Assembly (NCBI RefSeq): GCF_013368755.1
Contig: NC_049564.1
Coordinates: 4,038,001-4,102,000 of the forward strand
Direction: 5' to 3'
Origin: Talaromyces rugulosus
Lineage: Eukaryota > Ascomycota > Eurotiomycetes > Eurotiales > Trichocomaceae
Length of the DNA stretch: 64,000 bases
Within the stretch, counting starts at the first letter, position 1; the number at the start of each line of letters is the position of its first letter. Shown here piece by piece: positions 13,460-23,489 of this stretch. The notes under the pieces are model-generated. The model was not told where the DNA came from and searched no databases. It saw only the letters and a program-made list of their open reading frames with translations. The translations under genes and the position numbers were made by a program.

Positions 13460-16400
13460 TCTGCTACGACAAAAAATAGAATATTTATATATCATTGATC
13501 TCTAGACTATAGACTACTTTCGTTATTCTTTGCATAATTTTTTGAGCGTCAATTGGAGTTTACACTGGGTACAGAATTTTGATCACTGGCTGTGCTCTTA
13601 TTGTTTAGATCCATGCTTGAAATGAGCGTAGTGACTAATTACATCACAATCCCGTCTGTCAATTTCACAGGTCTAGAAAAATAGAGTTTCATATCCTTTA
13701 ATATTACGCACATTAAATGACTATCCTTGAAGCGACAGGTTTGATGTGGAAAAAATCCGAGTCAGTCAATGACCAGGGTAATGAGACAGAATTTGCTAGG
13801 ATTATGAAACATTTCGAATTGTATTCTAAGTAGAATCTCGAAGAGTGGGGAAAGCGAAAAACAAAGAAAAAATCCATTTTTTATACAGCTCCTGCCTAGT
13901 ACAGTACTGTATCATTTATACACCGTCTGATATAGTGGAAACAATGCCGAATCGCGTCATCCCGATGCCTGAGACCTAACCCTAAGTCGAAGGTGCTTAG
14001 TGCGTAAAATTGCCACACAGCACAACTGCAAGGAAATATGGAGTACTACTACTAACTACTACACTCTGTACTCCGTACAGGAATTAGTTCAGCTCAATTT
14101 TATGCTTGCAAGAGGCTCTAGCGGAATCCAGGAACCTACTTAAGCAAGGCATGACGCAACGATGCTGGACCGGGTTTAGATCATATAACTGGAACGGAAT
14201 ATTATTTCTATTCGTATTATGCAACAGAATCTCAAGTCAAATTGGGAAATGTTTCGAGATGTGCTTAGCGCACCAATGAGCTGGCGTCGAAATGTGCCAT
14301 GTGTGCATTCTCGCAGCGGATTCGTCGCAAACTTCATTGTTGTTTTATGCAACATAGTCATCAAAAGGTGACACCTTGCGTCAGCGGTTAGTCTTATTTC
14401 GCCAGGGTGGCTGGCATCGTGGCTTGTTAGGCGTACAGGGATCTTCGGGGGGGATGTAGGTTCTAGAAACGTGTTATACGTAAGGTTAGTTCCAACGCAA
14501 TATGCTTAGCGCCCTTATTCGGATTAGGACTAGTTTGTCAGTCGATTCGCGATCGAAGATCCTCGTATAGTTTGAATGGATTGGTAGGTGTTCGCTAAAA
14601 TCTAGTGACTTGGCGGGCAAAAGCGGTGAAAAACCTAGACACCCGCCCAGCTTTTTGTTGTATACGCTTTGTATATGTCTTACTTATACCTCACGTATGT
14701 CTCACATATGTCTACCCAAACCCACAACCTAACAACTAAAGTCGAACGTATCCAAATCTTATACACGCTAAAAAGCTAAGCGAGTGTCAAAAATGATTAA
14801 TTTTTGTCAATTTTTTTCTGCCATTGCAGACACTCTGACTCGGCCACTAAATTTTTAGTATACACCCACCGAACGATCCGGGACACCCGTTCGACTGTGA
14901 CCTGGGTCCAAACTTCCTAGAATAGTCTACTTCCGTGAGGCTCCTCATCTTTCCAAAAGGACTGGACCTAACAAAGTAGTAAAAATAGAAATGCACCAGA
15001 GGCAAAATGAAAGAAACAAAAGCAAAAAAGGAACGGATTAAGCGGAACTAACCCCTGTTGTGGTAATGCAGCTGAAAATCTCAGGTGCGGGGAGCCAAAG
15101 AAACTATAATAACATGATATTATTATTAGCCGGTGTTCATCGCAAATAACAGACCGGAAATAGATTTTTATGATTCACCGGAGGCTAACAGCAAGCCACC
15201 AATTTAAATTTGGTCATGGCTGAAATTACCGCCCATGAGGTCTAACTCTCTTTGCAATGGTGGTATTTTTCTGTGACAACAAACAGTATCCGCCCGGCTA
15301 ATCTTGCCTCTCCTCCTCATGTATTTTCTCGGATCAAAGGATGATGATATTGTGAAGGACAGATGATGTACATTGTCAGATATCTAGTCTCAGTCACGGA
15401 AACTGACAGGAGCATATCAACCATGAGACTGATCGGAACGAATGAATAGAATGTTGGCGTCAAAATCGTCCCCTACTTCACCGGCTTATAGCTACGAATA
15501 GAGAGCCAAAAGTGTACACGTACGGTCAGGGTCCTTGATAATTAAGTTAAATGGTTTTCTAAATATTTCCTAATTTTTGCAGTGATCTGACACGTAAATG
15601 TACAAAATCTTTCAAAAATTGAGCATTGAATATATAATCTCTGGTTTTACATGCCGATTTGGCTATACATCAATTGATGTCAAATGGTATATTCCAGGTT
15701 AACTTCTGGAAGGTTACCACGAACAGACACTATAAACCTCAATATAGTGGACAATAATGAATACAGAATGGAACATTGAAATTGGATCATATATAGAAAA
15801 AACTTGTATAGCTATATTTTTTCGAGAGGAACAGCTTTTTGTCTGCTCTGTGCCCATATTTGCGAAGAGGATCAATCTTTTTTTGTTTCATTGTCATAGG
15901 ACATACAGGAAGCGAATCCTATGGTGCGACCTTTAATATATGGTTATTCTTTTGCTGTACGGGTCTAAAGACATCCTTCATTGCACAAATTCTACCGTAT
16001 ATCCCAACTTTTTTCTCTTCTTCGTTTGTGCATTACATGAGAATTGATAGTCATTGATAGCGTCTTCGGCAAATGACTTTCAGTAGGTACGTTACTTGAT
16101 GTACTCTCTTATATATGTAAAGTAGTCATACCTTTTATACATATCATTGATATACCTTGAGCTAGCCATAATTTCTCCTCGAGCGTGGAAAACAGTTTTG
16201 ATGGGGTGGGATTCACATAGTGAGAAGGTATGAAATGGATTTTTTCAAGAGTCGAAATTACCTATTATCTATCTAGACTCTAACTAATAGTCATGAAGCG
16301 TCGGTATTTGATCTCCAGAAAATATCTGCTCCCAACAAGACACCAAAATGAGCAAATAGCAATACCGTGGGAGTATCTGCTGTACAATGAACATGAAGTG

Positions 16401-16546
16401 AGAGAAGTCAGTACTGTGAGTGTCGTAGGGCACCACAGTCTGGATGTGAACTACTTCTGAAGCTTTGCTACAGCCAATTTAGCCTAGCAGGGTTTCCACT
16501 GAGCCGTTATTTATGACAGTGGGACGAGGTTCTGATCCTCCACGAG
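13460..16546. other. AT-rich gene desert
   Basis: About 3.1 kb with no supportable gene. ORFs are short and low-complexity. One candidate TA-flanked MITE lies at 14585-14878. The rest is AT-rich and stop-rich, consistent with old, mutated repetitive DNA, though that origin is inferred. Confidence 0.6.
14585..14878. mobile_element. Candidate MITE with imperfect terminal inverted repeats
   Basis: The left end reads TA then GGTGT-N3-CTAAAA-N2-TAGTG. The reverse complement of the right end reads GGTGT-N3-CTAAAA-N3-TAGTG. The left flank is TA and the right flank CA, which could be a mutated TA target duplication of a Tc1/mariner-type element. The interior has no coding capacity. The ends are short and partly self-palindromic, so chance is not excluded. 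Confidence 0.4.
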
Positions 16547-16583
16547 GTACGCCCCCCGACTCCATTTCTAATACTACTAGCAA
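16547..16583 (+). repeat. Copy of the start of the Zn2Cys6 gene's second intron
   Basis: Thirty-seven bases match 24788-24825, the 5' part of an intron in the regulator gene at 23490-25738, with two mismatches and one gap by eye. The match begins exactly at the splice donor GTACGCC, and both copies are preceded by AG. No coding exon is recognisable to the left. Confidence 0.55.
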
Positions 16584-16589
16584 GAACTT

Positions 16590-16692
16590 TCAAATGAGAA
16601 ATTTGATGACTGAAGTAGGAAAGGCTCTATGTGAACAACAGTTACATATAAAAAAGACATTATGATGTGTAAAAACCACTGGAAATTTTACT
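16590..16692. repeat. Dispersed repeat copy B (partner at 8534-8634)
   Basis: Diverged copy of the sequence next to the GH16 stop codon. It begins seven bases after the intron-like segment ends. No GH16 coding remnant could be recognised immediately beyond it. Confidence 0.55.
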
Positions 16693-17563
16693 TTAAAAGT
16701 TAAAATTTCTTCAGGAACACTTCAAAGTGATAGCAGTTAACCAATTAACCTTATAAAAAGATCTATATTCTCTTCAAAAAGATTTTAAACTCGCACAGCA
16801 AGCTATCAATACTAAAACCCGTGATATAATTTCAATATTTCCCAGTTCATTAAAGAAAAGTCTATGAGACCTGCTTGATACCATAAAGGCGCCTTTTCCA
16901 ATCTTTAGATATTATATTAGAAACAATAGGACCATCATCGCTGACTTGAGAATCTCTTCTCTTAATAAAATTTTCCAGTGTGGCACGTTTTTCGTGGCAT
17001 ATGAAGCAATTACACTTATAGAGACTTTTAGGCTTAATACAGTAAATAAATTCTTCTGAAATAATGCGATGTAGAAGAAAAAGTCTGTCAGTCATCAGTT
17101 GATCTCAATGTTGATATAGGGCGCTCGCCACCGGCTACCAAATTATTATCTTTCGATCAATAGGTATGTCGCGGATTGAATCCTAAAGATTAGCTGTATT
17201 TCTGGTATATAAACTTTCACTACATTGGTTTCCATTTTCTTTTTCATGAATCGATTGATATAGTAAATAAATTGTTATAGCTTTTCATAATAACCATTTG
17301 ATGATGATATTTATTACACATGCATATGTAATCGAATGACATCAGTGCATCCATTGATATACATAACTTTAAAATATAGATAAAGCCCAGCCATAACGAT
17401 AAGAACTTAACGGGAAATAATTGAAAACCTAAAGACACAATTCCTCATCTGTAAAACACTCTGTAATTATTTTGGTCATACATGTAATAGGGACCAGCTC
17501 CCCACGTCGAATAGCCCGGTACAACATACTAGTATATCCACTCACAGTCGGTGCCTCCTTAAA
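16693..17563. other. AT-rich spacer before the lyase remnant
   Basis: About 870 bases of AT-rich sequence. The reverse-strand ORFs at 16862-17095 and 17244-17438 have no recognisable protein content. It may include decayed downstream sequence of the lyase remnant. Confidence 0.45.
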
Positions 17564-18425
17564 CTAGTTCGAAGAGGCTTTGTAAGGGATAGGAGTTAGA
17601 ATCCTGGCCGTGTGCAAAAAGGGAATGCCCAGGGTCTTCCGCACATATTCATATATCGACTTCAAAGCCGTTCCTAGTATGGGGCTGGCATCATAGTGGT
17701 CTAAGTATACATTCATACTGGAGTACCATCCTTCCTGGAGCAGAAGAGTAACCTTCATGACCAGGGCTTCCATCTCTTCTAGCACCAAAGGGTCTAGTGG
17801 GGTGGTGAGGTAGTCGATGATGGTGACACGCATTGATTTACCAATATGAACAAACCGTTCTTCGCTTTTCATTGTCACGGTCTGATCAAGGCCTTTTTAG
17901 AGGTGGACCCAGAGAGTTGCTGAGAAGGGTGGTTCTTTCGACTGTAGATTGAGATTTGTTTCCACATGTGCAGGGTACTGACTAACGTGTTGAACTCGGT
18001 GTGTACACTATGCAGGACGAGCAACTTCATGGCGCGCAGGTCGAGAGCCTGACATAGGGAGAATATATGTGCAGCGGCCAACTCTATTAACACCTTTACA
18101 GCGGTGGTAGTGTAGCGAGAAGAGATCAGGGCGAGGGAGTTAAAGGATTGGTCGCCCATTTTGGCGTTGTAAACATGATTAACGGGGCCAGCGAGAAACC
18201 CCAACTCAGATGTGAGAGCGGAAATATAGATATCAACTGCTTTGAATATTCCGGACTTGATAGGCTCCTCGGCTACTAGATTCGGTGGTACACCCTAACT
18301 TGTGGTAGGGTTGATCAACTCCTGACACTGGGTAAAAGCCATTCTTCCGATGCTTTGGATCCCCTGGCGGCACTTCTCCATGGCAGAAGTAGCAACCTTG
18401 TCCTGAACATTAAACTATTCCTCTT
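17564..18425 (-). pseudogene. Remnant of a phenylalanine/histidine ammonia-lyase-type gene (C-terminal half)
   Basis: Reading leftward from about 18410, the translation follows the C-terminal half of fungal aromatic amino acid lyases (PAL/HAL): TSAMEKCRQGIQ, CQELINPTTS, PPNLVAEEP, SALTSELGFLAGPVNHV, NSLALISSRYT and CQALDLRA. A C-terminal piece with YEYVRKTLGIPF is in another frame (17564-17878). The N-terminal part with the MIO-forming Ala-Ser-Gly is absent. An in-frame TAG interrupts the conserved Thr-Ser-Arg-Gly segment near 18296. A stop and frameshift separate the two pieces near 17876. It is therefore non-functional. It abuts another broken gene at about 18425. Confidence 0.82.
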
Positions 18426-18426
18426 T

Positions 18427-19052
18427 TACAAGCTGAGCGGAATCTTGAATATTGTGGGTGATGCTGCGCTTATGGTACTGCCATTGCCTACAGTGTGGAA
18501 TATGCATGCTTTGCCGGGCAAACGCGTGGGAATCGTGGTTGTTTTCTTGTCAGGCAGCGTCCAAGTCCTTCCCTTGTGTGGCCTATTTTATTGTTCCGTG
18601 GGTCATGATCTCATCGACAGTATAGTGGTTTAATTGCAACGTGTGTCCGGACTGCATCTTTCTTTACCTCTGCTAAGCATTCCATGGAGGATCCTACATG
18701 TGAGTTCTGTTCATTGTTGTAACTTGTGTATTGGGAACACAATAGCTCATCAAAATCCATTTATCTATTTTTTCTAGAGACTGATTTACCACTCATGAGC
18801 TGGACTATCGTTGAGAGCGGCATGTATACGGCCGCCGCGAGCATGATGCGTCTTCGCCCGCTTCTCAGCAAGTTACCGGGTTGGTTGAAGATCGGGACCG
18901 CGAAGGATAATAGCGAAGAATCTCGGATGAATAATGGAGGACACAATCAAGCGGCATTAAACTGGTACGGCCATGGTTCAAAACAATCTACAAGCCAAAA
19001 ACACATCCCTCTTGGGTCGTTTGAGAGGGATATTGATGAAGATCATGTTTAA
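18427..19052 (+). pseudogene. Remnant of a PTH11/SAT4-type rhodopsin-like membrane protein gene
   Basis: The translation shows SGILNIVGDAALMVLPLPTVW followed by a VVFLSGSV transmembrane stretch. In other frames come VRTASFFTSA, then DLPLMSWTIVESGMYTAAA and LRPLL, which is the order of the last membrane helices of fungal SAT4/PTH11-like proteins. The first helices are missing. The expected intron acceptor before VRTASFF is not intact, and the junction at about 18698/18777 creates a stop when spliced conventionally. The C-terminal tail to TAA at 19050 is open. Loss of the N-terminus and damaged splicing indicate a pseudogene; a truncated expressed form cannot be excluded. Confidence 0.68.
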
Positions 19053-19471
19053 GTTTAAGCAACACCGAAGGATCCCTCAATAGTAATAGTTTTAAATTTA
19101 ATTTGAATACGCATTATGATTATTATGATTGTTTTATGATGTGGTGTAAAACCAACACCAGACGCAGGGACGGGCCCACATTGAGAGATGGTGGGTTATT
19201 CCAGACAACCCTAGCAAAGCAGAACAGGGTCCGGTGTTTTTGTTCCAATCGGGGGCAAAAAAGCACATGATACCATGTCAAGAAAATCACGTGCCTGATC
19301 TCATTGCTACATAAACCGCGCTGCCAGCCACTATTCCTGTTCCTTTGTTTCTAACTTTATCACTTTCTTCTCAGTGTTCGGCTTTGTATTTTTCAAACCA
19401 TTTTTTCATCTGACACTCACACGTATTTACATGTACTCTCTCTTTATTTCTCTCTTATAAAAATTTACCAA
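19053..19471. other. Promoter region of the adenylation-enzyme gene
   Basis: The 420-base spacer becomes pyrimidine-rich (CT-rich) from about 19330 to 19460, directly before the ATG at 19472. This is a usual fungal 5' UTR feature. No gene is seen. Confidence 0.5.
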
Positions 19472-21237
19472 ATGGCACCTACCACCCTCCCATTACCGGG
19501 AATTGAACATGGCAAACGTATTCTCACCGCGGTGATCGAGCAGCGAGCCAAAAACAGTGCTGATAGCGCTTGGCTATCAGTCCCAGTAGACGACACCAAC
19601 CTTTCCCTGGGTTACCGGGATATTACTTACCGGCAACTAAACAATGCTGCCAATCATGCTGCCCACTGGTTAAACCAGAATCTTCCTACTTCCGAGCTGT
19701 TTCAGTGCTTCGCCTACGCCGGTCCCAAAGATCTACGATATTCAATTCTGGCTGTGGCAGCTGCAAAAGTGCAGAAGGTGGTAAGCAGCAGCGGCTCTCG
19801 TATATCAAGAATGTAGTGAAAAGTAACCGGTATACATAGATGGTAGTTCCATCTCCACTTGTCACAGCAGAAGCTCAGTTGCAGATCTTGGAAAGAAAAA
19901 ACTGTACGATTTATCTCAGACCTGAGGAAATGGCTGTGCCTGTGGCCGGGGTCTTGGAAGGCACCTCGCACATTCATACTATTACCGTACCGGCTCTGGA
20001 CCAGTTCTTAAACGAAACAGAAGCTGGGCAGGTAAATTATCCCAAGTCGTGGGCTGAAGGAAAGGATGACCCTTGGTTGGTCTTTCACACCTCAGGAACA
20101 ACGGGTATGACTTATAGAGTCAGCTACCACAAATGGAAAGTAACTTTGAGATAGGAAACCCTAAACCCATCACATATACGCACCAGATGATGGCTGGGGC
20201 TGATGTAGCTGCCTCTCTCCACGGCATTGAGGAGACTCATATCCATCAGTACGCACAAAAAAGATGGTATACTCCGTTGCCGTCACTTCATGTAAGTCAA
20301 TTAGCCCCACAGACTGATACATTCCATTCCCTGACCCAGTTAGTTTGTCGGCATGCTCATGTCGATTGCCATGACCTCCTTCGTCCACATGATAGCAGTT
20401 ATCGGACCCCCTGGACCTCATCCTCCAGACGTCCTCGCTGAAGTACTACGCTGCGGAGACGTGGATGGCGCCCTACTTCCCCCGGCACTCATTGACGGTC
20501 TCTGCCTCTCAGAGACTGGTCTTCAAGCTTTACGAGGCCTAAAATACGTCCACTATGCCGGTGCCCCGCTGTCTGCCAAGTCCGGAAAGCTTCTTGTTCC
20601 ATATGTGCAAGTGGTGCCCTGTGTCGGCAGCACTGAAGCCGGCGGTTACTTTACAATTATCCATGACAAATCTGATGCCTGGGATTATATTTCCTTTCAG
20701 AAACACGCGGGAGCAATCTTTGAAAAGCGAATTGGCGACCTGCATGAGCTTGTATTCGTCCGTGATCCTGATTGTGCGATGCAGCAGATCTTCTCATTAT
20801 ATCCACACCTTGACCGGTTTGAGACAAAGGATTTGTGGGTTGAACACCCTACGAACAAGGGTCTATGGAAGATCATCGGTCGGAGCGATGATTATCTCTG
20901 TTTCTCTCATGGAGATGGGTTGCACGCCTCGCTCCTAGAACCGGAAATTCTGGCTCATCCAAATATAAAAAATGCGCTTATTGGAGGAAATGGGAAGCTG
21001 GGACCTGTACTTGTTGTCGAGCTTGTTGAGAGTACCGGCCGAGAGGCTCTAATAGATGGGTTGCGGCCTTATATTGAGAAGGTTAACTCGCGGTGTCATG
21101 AATCTGTTCAGGTTCCACTAAGCAGGGTTGTCATTGCTTCAAAGGAGAAGCCGTTTATTGCAACTATCAAGGGGAGTGTGGCGAGGTTGCAGACTTTGGA
21201 GTTGTATAAGGATGAAATTGCTGCATTTTTCCCGTAG
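19472..21237 (+). CDS. NRPS-like adenylation enzyme without carrier domain, 534 aa
   Basis: Predicted to activate a carboxylic acid as acyl-AMP (AMP-binding/ANL superfamily). Exons: 19472-19780, 19840-20104, 20155-20291, 20344-21237, each junction frame-consistent. Core motifs are present: P-loop HTSGTTG-NPKP (completed across the second intron), GSTEAGG (A5), the hinge GRSDDYL, and a C-terminal TIKGSV holding the expected catalytic lysine (A10). It most resembles the adenylation module of A-T-TE or A-T-R reductase-like NRPS-like proteins. Translation stops about 15 residues after A10, and no thiolation, thioesterase or reductase sequence follows. It converges on the hydrolase gene, 99 bases away. 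The substrate is unknown. It could act with a carrier encoded elsewhere or release adenylate/CoA products. Confidence 0.85.
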
Positions 21238-21336
21238 AATCTCTAAGTATTATATACATATGTACATCACCGAACTCTGGAATACGAATACAAAATTGCA
21301 CCAGCGTCCCACCATATAACCCAGGTCTTCACCATC

Positions 21337-22787
21337 TTAAATACATATCGCAGAATGAGACTTTTTGTAAGATCCAAGATATGTATGGTCACAACTTACC
21401 CTTGGAAAGTCTCCTCTCTTCGTCCCAACTGGCATCTTCGCAACCATGCTCGCCTCCTTGGACATCCTCAGCATATCCTCATCCGAGTGTCGACTCCGAT
21501 ACTCTGTCCAAAACTTCTCGTCCGCCAACCACCCATCAAACCATTTCTGAACCCATCCAGCCGCAGTCTCTGCACACCATTCGACGTTCTCAAAAACAAG
21601 CGTGTGCGATCCATCCTTCAGGACGGCCTTTTCCACCATCCCAGCCTGAGCGCCACCACTGCCGCCCACGCCGGTCCCCGTATGCCGCATCTTTGATTCC
21701 TGGGCGTCAGGCAAAGACAGAAAACTTTTCCCACCGAAAACCCACAACACACTTGACCTCAGGAATGGTAGGTTCCTCAAAGCCGACCAGCACTCCGGTC
21801 GGGAATAGAGATATGGCCGTTCCTTCTCCGCATGCCAATCGGGTAGCAATAATCTATCCAAGGCTTCGGGCTCGAGATTCGGCGTAGAAAAGCTCCATGA
21901 CTCTTGATGTTTTGTTGTGGTTAATGTCACGGCCTGCGGGCCGACATTGGGGTCTGAAGCATCATAAAGAGCAGTGGGCACCTTTCGCAGCCCATATTCA
22001 AGGTACCTTTCGCGCGCACGAGGATCCCATTTACTTAGGCCGTTTGATAAAGAAGCTTTGGCCTGTTCGACACTGGGCCAGAGATCCCGGCGACGACTGG
22101 ATGGGAAGCCCGGGTTGGGTCCTCCAAAGGAGGCCTCGATAATGACAGGATCGAAGAGTATAAGAGTTGATAGGAGGCGTGGATGGATTATAGAAAGATT
22201 TACGCTGTCTCTGTCATTAGATTCGAATAGTTTAGAGGTGGAAGAGGACGCTTACAGCTGGGCACAACCCATGCTATGGGCAACACCAATTATAGGACGA
22301 GGGATCTCATCGCGAAAATAGTTGATCATGTGGAGGAGGTCCCGGGAGTGGTCGTACCAGTTTGCTTGGTCCTTATTAGCTTTCTGGCTTCTTTAAATTT
22401 TATCTTGCATCTTAATCTGGGAAATTTGGAAAAGAAGGGGAAGGGAGAGATACTTTGATCGCCCTGGATATGCTCATTGAGAACTCCGCTTGCTCCTTGG
22501 TTTGAGATATCGGCTATCCAGATTCCACGCAGAGGAATCTCTTTGCGCTTCAGTTCACCGTATAGGTCCTCCCAGAGAGGCTCATAGGTTTCCTTCGGGG
22601 TTCCATTTCCCGGAGACCCGATGATGGTGATTGCGTTATCTGGGACTGGAGTAGGGCGGTCGAGAGGGATATACTGTTTTATGGCGAGCTGGAGGGGCGT
22701 CTCTTGTTTGCCCTTGGTACTGTGCGGGTATTCTCTAATGTGTTGGCCGGGGACTATGTGCTCGACTACCTGGAAGGGAAAAGACAT
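21337..22787 (-). CDS. Alpha/beta hydrolase, AK-toxin biosynthesis (AKT2)-like family, 436 aa
   Basis: Predicted serine hydrolase/esterase of the fungal family often annotated as 'toxin biosynthesis protein' and related to peroxisomal AKT2. Exons (reverse): 22787-22454, 22364-22256, 22204-21337. Splicing restores GDQTNWYDHSRDLL and the nucleophile elbow AHSMG in order. A conserved RPSVLWVFGGKS-like segment precedes the candidate catalytic His region (DGSHTLVFE). Family members often end in a peroxisomal PTS1 tripeptide; here the frame ends ICI. A good donor (GTAAGT) lies just before the end at about 21395, so an alternative last exon is possible. The gene is divergent from the Zn2Cys6 regulator and convergent with the adenylation gene. 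No specific metabolite can be assigned. Confidence 0.82.
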
Positions 22788-23489
22788 TATGAAATTACAG
22801 GTACGTCAAATAGAAAAACCACGGCATTGGACTGTTGTGACAAGACAAGGCTGGGACTTGTTTTTAAGGAGAAGCAGATAAAGATACGCAGCCGATCGGT
22901 AACCAAAGCATTTGAAAAATACACTAGTATTGAATTATCTAGCGGTATTTTATTTCCTACTCCGATCCGCTATCCGCTCGCTTGCCAATTTAGGACTAGT
23001 GGAATATACATTGCAGACCATTAAGTTACCAGGCAATAATACCTTATGCGCAGTGATCACAATTGCCGAGGTTGGAAGTAGAACAACGTGGGAGTTCCAC
23101 TACGAAAGCCATGCACCTAGGTGCATAGCGCTTCTAGAGTAGAGACGTTGCTCCTCTAACTAGCTACCGGTTTTCCAAGCACCTCTAAGCGACCTTGTGG
23201 ACTGTCTATTTAGGAAATCCAAGTCATACAGATTGAAATGTAGTACGTAATTTACTAAAAAATCGAAACAGCTTGAAACTCTAATAATACGTCAGCTATG
23301 ATTTTAGTGTCCGATATTAATCCTCGCCAAGCTTGCGGGGAAAATTGCACGTCTCATTGTCGAACCTAAGGCTTGTCGTAGTTAAATTTGACAATTTGTG
23401 TAATATTCGGCGGACGATCGCTAGTCAGGGTTATTCCTTTGGTGTTTTCTCTTCGCATTGAATCCCTTACTGTCTTATCAGCTTCAACC
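22788..23489. other. Divergent promoter between hydrolase and regulator
   Basis: About 700 bases separate the two divergent start codons, a layout that permits shared control. No gene content was recognised. An inverted-like sequence near 23110-23125 (CACCTAGGTG) is palindromic, but its role is unknown. Confidence 0.5.

Noticed and set aside
21337..21395. Alternative last exon of the hydrolase giving a peroxisomal tripeptide
   Set aside because: A good donor exists at about 21395, but no acceptor produced a convincing PTS1 ending, so the unspliced end was kept.
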